From contig CAISTO010000277.1 in assembly GCA_903888395.1 (NCBI GenBank), forward strand, positions 1 through 14,114: a stretch of 14,114 nucleotides of DNA, given 5' to 3'. The position numbers and the translations under genes are program-made. The notes under the pieces are model-generated. The model was not told the DNA's origin and made no database searches. It worked only from the letters and a program-made list of their open reading frames with translations. Shown here one piece after another: positions 7,093 to 14,114 of the stretch (the stretch's first letter is position 1; the number at the start of each line of letters is the position of its first letter). Source of the DNA: an uncultured Bacteroidota bacterium. Its GTDB lineage: Bacteria > Bacteroidota > Bacteroidia > UKL13-3.

Positions 7093-10000
7093 ATGAAATC
7101 AATCTTACAATTTAAAAAGCTTGTACTATTTTTGGTATTAGCTACATTAACAAGTATGAGTGCTAAAGCTCAGTATTGTGCTTCTGCTGCTACTACCACT
7201 GCCGATGAGGAAATTTATGGTGTAACAATGAATGGCATTACCAATGCTTATAATTGTACAACTATAGCTCCAGGAACTGGTTCTATTTTGAGTAGGTATT
7301 CTAACTTTACTACATTAGGTAACATGTGGACTTTTGCTCCTGGTTCAACAGTAAACTTTAATATTCAAGAAGACGAATGTGACGGTGCTACTTATTACGC
7401 ATTTGGAACAGCTATTTGGATAGATTTTAATCAAAATAATTCTTTTGCAGATGCAGGTGAAAAAGTTTTTGTTGAAACAGCAACTTTAATTGGACCAAGA
7501 AATGTGATCAATACTTTTGTAATTCCTTCAACTGCTTTAACAGGTCAAACTAGGATGAGAATTATTGTGGCTGAAAGTTATGCAGGAACTACTTTAACAG
7601 AATGTTTGAGTTATGGTTATGGTGAAACGGAAGATTATAATATCTTTATTGGAGCACCTGGCCCACCACAACCACCCATTGCAAATTTTTACACACAAGA
7701 TACGGTTTGGATCAACAGTCCTTATACATTGATCAATACTTCAAGTTTTCAAAGCCGTGTGTTTTGGGATATACCAGGTGAAAATCCTTTACAACCGGGT
7801 TACTATCGTCAAGCTGGTTATATTGATACTGCAAAATATTATAACAACTTAACTTATACTTTTACATCTCCTGGTTTAAAATTAGTAAAATTATTAGCAG
7901 TTAACAACATAAAACGTGATTCATTACGCGATTCAATTTATAAATACATTTATGTAGATACTCCAACACAAGCACCTCGAGCCGAGTTTATTACTTTTAA
8001 ACGAATAATGGGTATAACCGAGGAAGCTCCATTTATTGATTTGTCAACCAATGGGCCAACTCAGTGGGATTGGACAATAGATCCACCTTGTATCAGTTGT
8101 ATTACTGATCCAAATAATGGAATAGCCAATTATTTTATCACAGGAACTGGCCAACCAGGACAAAACGTTGCAAGTCCAAGATTAGCGGCATTTGACCCCG
8201 GGGAATTTAAAGTTTGTTTACGTGTATGGAATTTACGAGGAAGCGATTCCATATGTAAAAACCAATATATAAAAGTAGTAGAAGGAAATTATATGTGCTC
8301 TGGTTCTGGCGGATTTAGTAGCCAAAAACTAGAAGGATTTTTGTATGGAATTAGTGGTCCTTACCAAACTTATGCACGTAGCAGCTGGCCAAGTAATTGC
8401 CCAGGATTTACCATTAATCCTTGTGCCGATTCTATTACATTATTTGTAGAAAGAATAAAAATGTGGCCAACAGATAGTATTGAAATATTCAATGGCCCAA
8501 CTATCACATCACCAAGAATTGCTGCCATTGGAGCTGGTTCCGCTGGACAAATTCCTTTAACAACGGCTCAGTCTATTATTAAAGGTGGAAGTTCAATCAG
8601 TTTTAAATACAAACCGGGAACTGTTGCATTGCCATCAAATTACGATTCGGCATCATTTATTATTAGATGGTTTGCAAAACCCGCAAGTTATCCAAAACCA
8701 ATTTCAAGAATTGATATTCCTGATACAATATATTCAAATCAATTGGTTTCATATAATAATAAATCAACTGGAATATTGATGAAATATAGCTGGGATACTG
8801 ATGGAAATAGTTTATTTGATTCAACTACATCAAATCCAACACGTACTTTTTTAATTACAGTACCAACTTTAAAAAATATATGTCTAGTAACTTATAATTG
8901 TGTAGGTTCAGACACATCTTGTAAACAAGTAGCATTTTTACCAGTAAATCGTCCACCAATTGCACGTTTTACAGCAGATAAATTTTTAGGATTTAACACT
9001 GATACATTTAACTTAATTGATCAATCAGCTAATGGAGTTGCATCATGGAGATGGACATTTATACCTGCATCTGTTCAGTATTTAAATGGAACTTCACAAA
9101 GCAGTCAAAATCCGAAAGTACGATTAACAAGTCCAGTTCCTTATACCGTTCGTTTAACTTCTACCAATGCTTTTGGAGTAGATTCTATTACTAAAGTAGC
9201 ATATATTAACGTAAGTGCATATCAAACTCCAGGAACGGGAACTACATTCTCAACCATTGCGGATGCAACCATGGGATTAAGAAGAATAATAATGGCGGGA
9301 ATTGACAGTACATTTACGAATACAACTGCACCTTCTTATCAATATATCAATTCTAAAACTCAAATTGGTACCATGTATCGTGGTGGTAAATATGCAATAA
9401 TAATAGAAAGACCTAAAGATGGATCTCCATTAGATTACAAAGTATGGGTTGATAAAAACTACAATGCAAACTTTGAAACCAGTGAATTAATTTTAAATAA
9501 AATTAACAATGGAAACATGCAATTAGTTGATACAATTACTATTTCTCCAACTCAAGCTTATGGAAATACAAGAATGAGAGTTGGTTTAGATTTAGCAAAT
9601 TCTACCCAATTTAATTCAGTATATTCAGTAATTGGAATGTTCAAAGATTTCAATGTTTCAATTAATAAAGATGAAGTAAAACCAACTATCCAATTAAACG
9701 GAACAGCAATTTTAAGAACTGAAATCAACAAATTGTTCAATGATCCAGGAGTAACAGCAATTGATAATATAGAAGGAAATATAAGTTCAAGAGTTCAAAA
9801 AATATCAAATGTTGATACTGCAAATATTGGTGTTTATAATGTTAAATATTTTGTAACAGATTATTCTGGAAATACTTCTGATACAGTATACAGAACAGTA
9901 ATTGTAGAATTAAACAGCACAGGACCATCTATTACTTTAGTTGGTGGAAATACATTCAGAACAAATGTAAAAGAAACATTTACTGATCCTGGCGTAATTG

Positions 10001-11181
10001 CATTAGATAATAACGGAAATAATATTACTAGCAATGTAATTAGAACTACCAATGTGAATACAGATATTGTTGGAACATACTCAGCTAGATATTCGATTAC
10101 GGATGCATTTAACTTTACTAAATATGTTGATAGAACAATTATTGTTCAAGACACAACAAGACCTGTATTAACACCTAAAGCAAGTCCTTATTTACACCAA
10201 GTGAATACTATTTTTGATGCAACTCAAGTGATTACTTGGAGCGATAATTATAATACAAAAGCACAAATGACGCCTACTTTTGCTACTTCTGTAAATCCAA
10301 ATAATATTGGAACTTACTTTGTAGTTTATAATTTAAAAGACGAGTCGAACAATACTGCTAATCAATTAACACTTCAAGTAAGGGTAACAGATTTAATTAT
10401 TCCAACAATAAATGTTGCTAATAATCCATTATATGTTGAAGTAAATCAAACATTTAGTGAAAATGACGTAACTGTTAGTGATAACTATTGGCCAACTTCA
10501 GCTTTATTTAGAAGCCAAACAGGAAATGTTAGAATAGATTCATTAGGTACCTATTATATTACTTATTCGGTAACTGATGGTTCTGGAAATGTAAATACAT
10601 TTGTAAGAACTGTTATAGTAAGAGATACTAAAGCTCCTGTAATTACTTTAATAGGTGGTCAAACAATTAATTTGGTTCGTTGGTCAACTTTTGTAGATCC
10701 GGGTGTTCAAATAATTGATAACTACAATACTGATGCTCAAATTCGTAAAAACTTGACAGTAACAAGTAATTTACCTTTGAATGCCAATAGTCAATATTTT
10801 GGAAATGAAGAGGGATTATTTACTGTTCAATACAGGGTGAGAGATATATCAAATAATATTTCTGCTGTGGTAACAAGAACTGTAAATGTAATTCCAAATC
10901 CTACTTCAATTGAAGACGCTATTAATGCAAATAATATATTATCTATTTATCCAAACCCAAATAATGGTATGGTAAAAATGAAAATGTATGAAAATACCTT
11001 AAATGATGTAACAGTTAAAGTATATAATGCAATAGGTGGATTGGCTAAAATTATTACTATAAAAAACAATGATTTAACTGAAAAACAAATTGATTTATCA
11101 TCGTTTGCTGATGGTGTATATTTAATTCAAATAGAATCAGCCGACAAAGTTTATACGCATAAAATAAGTGTAATTAAATAA
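7093..11181 (+). CDS. Large secreted multidomain protein (GEVED, PKD, CUB-like, DUF5011 repeats) with T9SS sorting domain
   Basis: This is a predicted cell-surface or extracellular protein of 1362 residues with no visible catalytic motif; adhesion or a structural role is inferred. Residues 1-26 are a signal peptide (cleavage AKA/QYC). A GEVED domain spans about 28-186, with IWIDFNQNNSFADAGEKVF, TRMRIIVAE and YGETEDYNIFI (176-186). PKD-like modules occupy about 197-395. A CUB-like domain runs from C402 to about 534 (NCPGF, DSIEIFNGP, FIIRWFA). Two more PKD-like modules start near 536 (MKYSWDTDG) and 621 (ASWRWTF). A second, degenerate GEVED-like domain covers about 713-857 (YKVWVDKNYNANFE, TRMRVGLD). 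Five Ig-like DUF5011-type repeats begin at 864, 945, 1024, 1104 and 1182, about 80 residues apart. The T9SS type A tail begins near 1280 (IYPNPNNG). It has its own terminator. Confidence 0.93.
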   Translation: MKSILQFKKLVLFLVLATLTSMSAKAQYCASAATTTADEEIYGVTMNGITNAYNCTTIAPGTGSILSRYSNFTTLGNMWTFAPGSTVNFNIQEDECDGATYYAFGTAIWIDFNQNNSFADAGEKVFVETATLIGPRNVINTFVIPSTALTGQTRMRIIVAESYAGTTLTECLSYGYGETEDYNIFIGAPGPPQPPIANFYTQDTVWINSPYTLINTSSFQSRVFWDIPGENPLQPGYYRQAGYIDTAKYYNNLTYTFTSPGLKLVKLLAVNNIKRDSLRDSIYKYIYVDTPTQAPRAEFITFKRIMGITEEAPFIDLSTNGPTQWDWTIDPPCISCITDPNNGIANYFITGTGQPGQNVASPRLAAFDPGEFKVCLRVWNLRGSDSICKNQYIKVVEGNYMCSGSGGFSSQKLEGFLYGISGPYQTYARSSWPSNCPGFTINPCADSITLFVERIKMWPTDSIEIFNGPTITSPRIAAIGAGSAGQIPLTTAQSIIKGGSSISFKYKPGTVALPSNYDSASFIIRWFAKPASYPKPISRIDIPDTIYSNQLVSYNNKSTGILMKYSWDTDGNSLFDSTTSNPTRTFLITVPTLKNICLVTYNCVGSDTSCKQVAFLPVNRPPIARFTADKFLGFNTDTFNLIDQSANGVASWRWTFIPASVQYLNGTSQSSQNPKVRLTSPVPYTVRLTSTNAFGVDSITKVAYINVSAYQTPGTGTTFSTIADATMGLRRIIMAGIDSTFTNTTAPSYQYINSKTQIGTMYRGGKYAIIIERPKDGSPLDYKVWVDKNYNANFETSELILNKINNGNMQLVDTITISPTQAYGNTRMRVGLDLANSTQFNSVYSVIGMFKDFNVSINKDEVKPTIQLNGTAILRTEINKLFNDPGVTAIDNIEGNISSRVQKISNVDTANIGVYNVKYFVTDYSGNTSDTVYRTVIVELNSTGPSITLVGGNTFRTNVKETFTDPGVIALDNNGNNITSNVIRTTNVNTDIVGTYSARYSITDAFNFTKYVDRTIIVQDTTRPVLTPKASPYLHQVNTIFDATQVITWSDNYNTKAQMTPTFATSVNPNNIGTYFVVYNLKDESNNTANQLTLQVRVTDLIIPTINVANNPLYVEVNQTFSENDVTVSDNYWPTSALFRSQTGNVRIDSLGTYYITYSVTDGSGNVNTFVRTVIVRDTKAPVITLIGGQTINLVRWSTFVDPGVQIIDNYNTDAQIRKNLTVTSNLPLNANSQYFGNEEGLFTVQYRVRDISNNISAVVTRTVNVIPNPTSIEDAINANNILSIYPNPNNGMVKMKMYENTLNDVTVKVYNAIGGLAKIITIKNNDLTEKQIDLSSFADGVYLIQIESADKVYTHKISVIK

Positions 11182-11202
11182 TCCTTTTTTTTATTAAAAT
11201 AG

Positions 11203-11240
11203 AAAAAGATGCTTTCTTTATTGAAAGCATCTTTTTTTTT
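11203..11240 (+). terminator. Intrinsic terminator of the large secreted protein gene
   Basis: A perfect 14-bp stem, AAAAAGATGCTTTC (11203-11216) with GAAAGCATCTTTTT (11223-11236), closes a 6-nt loop and runs into nine T (11232-11240). It begins 21 nt after the stop codon. Its loop and 3' arm carry the TTG of the next gene's promoter, and its T-run is that promoter's spacer. Confidence 0.92.
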
Positions 11241-11249
11241 ATATATTTG
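11221..11249 (+). promoter_or_regulatory. Bacteroidota-type promoter of ppx, overlapping the upstream terminator
   Basis: TTG (11221-11223), an 18-nt spacer and TATATTTG (11242-11249) match the consensus perfectly and have the same 8-mer and spacing as the M36 peptidase promoter. The predicted transcription start is about 11252-11256, at or within a few bases of the ATG at 11255, so the mRNA would be leaderless or nearly so. Confidence 0.6.
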
Positions 11250-11254
11250 AATGA

Positions 11255-12166
11255 ATGAAAGCAGTAATTGACTTAGGTTCAAATACATTTAATTTATTAA
11301 TAGCTGATATAAAAAACAATCAGTTAAATGTTGCTGTAAATTTAGAATTTCCTGTAAAAATAGGTAAAGGAGGTTTGGTAAATAATTTCATTACAGAATC
11401 GGCTATGCAACGAGCCTTGACCGCACTTTCACAGTTTAAAAGTTATATTGATCAATTTGAAATTGTTGAAATTAAAGCTTTGGCAACTTCTGCCATCAGA
11501 AATGCTTCCAACGGCAATGAATTAATTCATAAAGTTAAACAATTATTTGATATTGATATTGCTATTATAAATGGAATTGTAGAGGCTGAATATGTTTATT
11601 TAGGGGCAAATAATTCGTTTAAATTACCTAAGGATGAAGTTTTAGTGATGGACATTGGTGGTGGTAGCGTTGAATTTATTATTGGAAGAAATGAAAATAT
11701 TTTATGGAAACAAAGTTTTGATATTGGAGCAGTTAGGCTTTTTGAAATGTTTAAACCTGAAAGTCCTTTATTAGCATCCGATATTTTAACAATTAAAAAT
11801 TATATTTTAAATGAGTTAAAACCACTAAAAATTGCGCTTTCCAATTTTCCTTTACGAACTTTAATTGGAACTGCTGGCACTTTTGAGACTTTGGTTGATA
11901 TTGTAATTAAAGATTTAAAAGTTATACCAATTTCATTAAGTAAAAATGCCTTTGAAATTTCAATGCATGAATTTGAAGCCTTTAAAGAAATGATGATTAC
12001 CTCAACTCTAGAACAACGATTGAATTTAAAAGGAATGCTTGATTTTAGAGCTGAATACATTCCCATTGCATCAATTTTAATAGATGTAATTATTGAAATG
12101 GCAGAAATAAAAAAATTGGTTTGTTCTAATTTTTCAATGAAAGAAGGTGCGCTTTTTAGTATGTAA
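11255..12166 (+). CDS. ppx: Ppx/GppA family phosphatase (exopolyphosphatase-like, short form)
   Basis: This family hydrolyses terminal phosphate from polyphosphate or the 5'-phosphate of pppGpp, in an ASKHA (actin/Hsp70-like) fold in the cytosol. The 303 residues comprise only the two ASKHA domains; the HD-like C-terminal extension of the roughly 500-residue enterobacterial enzymes is absent. The phosphate 1 loop VIDLGSNTFNLLIAD is at residues 4-18, ATSAIRNASN near 78-87, NGIVEAEYVYLGA follows, and phosphate 2 VMDIGGGSVEFIIG has D133 and G135-137. LIGTAGTFETL is the adenosine-type loop. The start at 11255 is fixed by the motif beginning at residue 4; an ATG at 11251 is out of frame and stops after six codons. 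The gene converges on maf with only 6 bp between the stop codons. Polyphosphate versus pppGpp preference cannot be decided from sequence. Confidence 0.93.
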   Translation: MKAVIDLGSNTFNLLIADIKNNQLNVAVNLEFPVKIGKGGLVNNFITESAMQRALTALSQFKSYIDQFEIVEIKALATSAIRNASNGNELIHKVKQLFDIDIAIINGIVEAEYVYLGANNSFKLPKDEVLVMDIGGGSVEFIIGRNENILWKQSFDIGAVRLFEMFKPESPLLASDILTIKNYILNELKPLKIALSNFPLRTLIGTAGTFETLVDIVIKDLKVIPISLSKNAFEISMHEFEAFKEMMITSTLEQRLNLKGMLDFRAEYIPIASILIDVIIEMAEIKKLVCSNFSMKEGALFSM

Positions 12167-12172
12167 TATTTG

Positions 12173-12745
12173 CTAAAACTTTTTCAAAGCATCATAAACT
12201 TTATTAATTGGTAATCCCATTACGTTATAAAAGCAACCATTTATTTTTTCAACAGCTGTATATCCAAACCAATCTTGAATTCCATAACTTCCCGCTTTAT
12301 CTAATGGCTTGTATTCATGAATATAATGCCAAATTTCATTTGCGTTTAATTTTTTAATAGTCACTTCTGTTCTATCATAAAATGTAATGCTTTTGTTATT
12401 TGATTTTAAGCAAACACCAGTAAATACTTCATGCGTAGTTCCACATATTTCAGATAGCATTTCAAAAGCTTCTTGTTCGTTTTCTGGTTTATTTAATACA
12501 TGATTATTTACCCAGACAATAGTATCTGCTGTAAGCAATACTTCATGATCATTTATTTGTTTTGGGTAAAATTCTGATTTTTTTGAAGCTAAAAACAAAG
12601 GAATTTCATGTTTTATAAGTGAATTATCATATGATTCATCCACATCAAATAATGCTACTTCAAATGGAAATTCAAGACCTTTAATTAACTCTTGTCTCCT
12701 TGGAGATTTGGAAGCAAGTATAATTTTTATATTTTCAAACAGCAT
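12173..12745 (-). CDS. maf: Maf-like nucleoside triphosphate pyrophosphatase, probably dTTP/UTP type
   Basis: Maf proteins hydrolyse non-canonical or excess nucleoside triphosphates to the monophosphate and pyrophosphate, as house-cleaning enzymes and septum-linked factors. The 190 residues match the family. ILASKSPRRQEL at residues 9-20 is the N-terminal signature, D34-DES-Y39 is the usual DVDE element, LTADTIVW puts the catalytic aspartate at D74, and PLDKAGSYGIQDW plus NVMGLPI close the C-terminal half. The KAGSYGIQ context fits the dTTP/UTP (YhdE) branch better than the YceF branch; this is inference. The start is 5 bp beyond the ldh stop, so it is read from an ldh-maf operon. It ends 6 bp from the convergent ppx stop without a visible terminator. 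Confidence 0.94.
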   Translation of the reverse strand: MLFENIKIILASKSPRRQELIKGLEFPFEVALFDVDESYDNSLIKHEIPLFLASKKSEFYPKQINDHEVLLTADTIVWVNNHVLNKPENEQEAFEMLSEICGTTHEVFTGVCLKSNNKSITFYDRTEVTIKKLNANEIWHYIHEYKPLDKAGSYGIQDWFGYTAVEKINGCFYNVMGLPINKVYDALKKF

Positions 12746-12750
12746 TTTTT

Positions 12751-13803
12751 TTATAACGATAAATTAAATTTATGTGCCAACTCTTGCAAGTCTAAAATTA
12801 CTTTTTCATTCAAAGGAATACCATTTTTTATTCTTTCCATTTCTAAAAAATATTCTGGTTCTCCTGGAATGATTACAGTTTGATTTTCATCAATTCTTTC
12901 TGCATTTTTAAATGAATCAATCCAATTATCCATGTTGTTTTTAAAATCATCTGCTGGTCTAAATGCATCAATTCGCATGGCACCCAAAAAATGACCAATT
13001 CCATTTCCAGGTAAATTGGGCAATGGATTTAAAAAAGATACAAAAGGTGGAACCCAAGGTCCATAATTTGCGCCACTTAATACACCACAAAGAATATCAA
13101 CAATACTGGCTAAACCATAACCTTTATGTCCGCCAAGTGGCAATAATGAACCTCCATTTGAAAGTTCATTGGCATTCATTGATTCATTTCCTTCTTTGGT
13201 TTGAACCCAATTATTAGGAATTAATTTTCCTGTTCTTTGTGCTATTTCTAGTTTTCCATTTGCGGCAGCACTTGTGGCCATATCTATTACTATTGGCAAA
13301 TGTTTGGAAGTGGGAAAAGCATAACAAATTGGGTTAGTTCCCAACATTCGTTGTTTACTAAAAGTTGGCGCTACTAAAGGACTTGCATTGGTCATTGCTA
13401 TTCCAATCATGTTATGAGGCAGCGCTTTCATTGCATGATAGGCAGCTATTCCAAAATGGTTACTGTTTTGAATTGCAACCCAACCTGTTCCAACATTTTT
13501 TGCTTTCTCAATGGCAATTTCCATTGCTTTTGGAGCAACAACCAAACCTAATCCTTCATTTGCATCTACTGTTGCAGTACTTGGCGTTTCATGAATAATT
13601 TTATGATTGGCATTCATGTTAGCACGTTTGGCATCAAAAAGCCTCACATATCCACTTAAACGTGCTACTCCATGTGAATCAATTCCACGTAAATCTGCTG
13701 CAATTAAAACAGCTGCGGCTTGCAAAGCATCATCTGAGTTCATTCCACATTTTTTAAATACTTGTTGGGTAAATAAAGAAAGTTGTTGGGAAGAATAGTT
13801 CAT
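12751..13803 (-). CDS. Ldh family (type 2 malate/L-lactate dehydrogenase-like) NAD(P)-dependent oxidoreductase
   Basis: This family (Ldh_2; malate, sulfolactate, ureidoglycolate and related dehydrogenases) reduces or oxidises 2-hydroxy/2-oxo acids with NAD(P), with a fold unlike classical LDH. From the ATG at 13803 the protein has 350 residues, the usual length. Signatures are DLRGIDSHGVARL (H44), a GLGLVVAPKAM segment, NSNHFGIAAYHAM with H116 where the family has its conserved histidine, LGTNPICYAFPT, DMATSAAANGK, and GGHKGYGLASIVDILCGVLSGA. A longer frame opens at 13836, but its ATG lies inside the dispersed palindrome and its extra 11 residues do not resemble the family N-terminus, so the later start is preferred. 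maf follows after 5 bp. The substrate cannot be assigned by sequence; malate or lactate are guesses. Confidence 0.93.
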   Translation of the reverse strand: MNYSSQQLSLFTQQVFKKCGMNSDDALQAAAVLIAADLRGIDSHGVARLSGYVRLFDAKRANMNANHKIIHETPSTATVDANEGLGLVVAPKAMEIAIEKAKNVGTGWVAIQNSNHFGIAAYHAMKALPHNMIGIAMTNASPLVAPTFSKQRMLGTNPICYAFPTSKHLPIVIDMATSAAANGKLEIAQRTGKLIPNNWVQTKEGNESMNANELSNGGSLLPLGGHKGYGLASIVDILCGVLSGANYGPWVPPFVSFLNPLPNLPGNGIGHFLGAMRIDAFRPADDFKNNMDNWIDSFKNAERIDENQTVIIPGEPEYFLEMERIKNGIPLNEKVILDLQELAHKFNLSL

Positions 13804-13825
13804 TTTGGAAATTGAAAGATTATAA

Positions 13826-13841
13826 TCCCGATGCATCGGGA
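13826..13841. repeat. 16-bp palindrome, copy 2
   Basis: TCCCGATGCATCGGGA, identical to the copy at 6238-6253, lies 23 bp upstream of the preferred ldh start. If transcription begins near 13845, it would sit in the ldh leader as a self-complementary element. It also supplies the spurious ATG at 13836. Confidence 0.75.
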
Positions 13842-13850
13842 GAAAGATTA

Positions 13851-13858
13851 CAAAATTA
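13851..13858 (-). promoter_or_regulatory. Candidate -7 element for the ldh-maf operon
   Basis: On the minus strand this reads TAATTTTG, an exact TAnnTTTG match 48 nt before the ldh ATG. No TTG is found at the expected 17-20 nt further upstream, so support is partial. If used, the leader would contain the 16-bp palindrome. Confidence 0.3.
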
Positions 13859-13926
13859 GAAGATTAGAAAATTAAAAACCGGATTCATCGGGAGAAAGAT
13901 TAAATGATTACCAATTATATGTTGCT

Positions 13927-14024
13927 CATCGACTATCGTCTATCGTCTATCGACCATCAACTATCGACCATCAACTATCGACCATCAACTATCGACCATC
14001 AACTATCGTCTATTTTCTATTTCC
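13927..14024. repeat. Heptamer tandem array, unit YATCRNC, overlapping a gene end
   Basis: Fourteen consecutive 7-mers can be laid out without gaps: CATCGAC, TATCGTC twice, then alternating TATCGAC and CATCAAC, then TATCGTC and two decayed units TATTTTC and TATTTCC. The core is four exact copies of the 14-mer TATCGACCATCAAC at 13948-14003. The last units (from 14010) lie inside the 3' end of the Bax inhibitor-1 family gene. There is no spacer diversity, so it is not a CRISPR array. Confidence 0.9.
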
Positions 14025-14114
14025 CATCACTCTTAACAAGTAAAGGAATAAATTTACAAAGTCTAAGTAAAGTGTAAGTGCGCCCATGATTGAAGCTTTT
14101 TTTGCATTTTCGCC
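14010..14114 (-). CDS. Bax inhibitor-1/YccA family membrane protein, C-terminal fragment
   Basis: Only the last 34 residues and a TAG stop are in the window; the gene enters from the right edge. The fragment reads KKASIMGALTLYLDFVNLF followed by LYLLRVMGNRK, the typical C-terminal membrane segment of bacterial Bax inhibitor-1/YccA proteins: a small-residue start, a Leu/Tyr-rich helix with an internal Asp, then LLR and a basic tail. These are multi-spanning inner membrane proteins linked to calcium leak and to FtsH-related quality control; the role here is unknown. The stop codon and the final codons fall in decayed units of the heptamer array, so the tail sequence may have been shaped by repeat insertion or slippage. 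No terminator hairpin follows. The family call rests on a short stretch. Confidence 0.8.
   Translation of the reverse strand, partial: GENAKKASIMGALTLYLDFVNLFLYLLRVMGNRK

Larger units (their letters stand above)
13814..13902. repeat. Nonamer GAAAGATTA direct repeats around palindrome copy 2
   Basis: GAAAGATTA occurs at 13814-13822, 13842-13850 and 13894-13902. The last two copies belong to a longer 17-nt direct repeat starting CATCGGGAGAAAGATTA (13834 and 13886, offset 52). The second is preceded by CCGGATTCATCGGG, a decayed version of the palindrome. The arrangement suggests local duplication of a palindrome-plus-nonamer unit. Confidence 0.65.

Noticed and set aside
9558..10052. Minus-strand open frames inside the large secreted protein gene
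   Set aside because: They are antisense to well-defined GEVED-like and DUF5011-type coding sequence and have no features of their own.
11251..11271. ATG at 11251 as a ppx start or upstream mini-ORF
   Set aside because: It is out of frame with ppx and reaches a stop after six codons; the conserved N-terminal motif fixes the start at 11255.
13804..13836. N-terminal extension of the Ldh family protein
   Set aside because: Its ATG is part of a dispersed palindrome and the added residues do not fit the family; the ATG at 13803 gives the normal length.
13927..14024. Possible CRISPR array
   Set aside because: The units are 7 bp and contiguous with no unique spacers, and no cas genes are present; it is a simple tandem repeat.

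Overview
The window is AT-rich DNA (roughly two thirds A+T by eye) from a member of the Bacteroidota. Three things support this. Two secreted proteins end in a type IX secretion (T9SS) C-terminal sorting domain, a system essentially confined to this phylum. Promoters match the phylum's TTG / TAnnTTTG consensus rather than TTGACA / TATAAT. Translation starts lack clear Shine-Dalgarno sequences, and GEVED and DUF5011 domains are present. I cannot name a genus.

Layout. Positions 1-3455 hold a minus-strand housekeeping block, read trpS (tryptophanyl-tRNA synthetase), ribF (FMN/FAD synthesis), pyrR (pyrimidine regulator/UPRTase) and pyrB (aspartate carbamoyltransferase, cut by the left edge). pyrR and pyrB are 4 bp apart and surely co-transcribed. 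Positions 3526-6184 hold a plus-strand, signal-peptide-bearing M36 (fungalysin-like) metallopeptidase with an inserted PA domain and a T9SS tail, with its own consensus promoter and a terminator shared with the convergent yajQ. After yajQ (minus) and a 338-bp AT-rich gap comes a 1362-residue secreted multidomain protein: GEVED, PKD-like, CUB-like, a second GEVED-like, five DUF5011-type repeats, T9SS tail. Its terminator physically overlaps the promoter of a short Ppx/GppA phosphatase. This converges on a minus-strand ldh-maf pair. The right edge carries the C-terminus of a Bax inhibitor-1 family membrane protein. The gap between it and ldh is filled with repeats: a 16-bp palindrome, nonamer direct repeats and a heptamer array.

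How the genes work together. Most of the window is independent core metabolism and maintenance. The coherent biological theme is the pair of T9SS cargo proteins, one proteolytic and one apparently adhesive or structural. I see no CRISPR array, transposase, phage gene, toxin-antitoxin pair, tRNA or rRNA, and I do not see a convincing wholly new system. The features most worth checking are the near-leaderless ppx transcript whose promoter is built into the upstream terminator, the recurring pairing of the palindrome TCCCGATGCATCGGGA with heptamer microrepeats, and the heptamer array running into the 3' end of the Bax inhibitor-1 gene.
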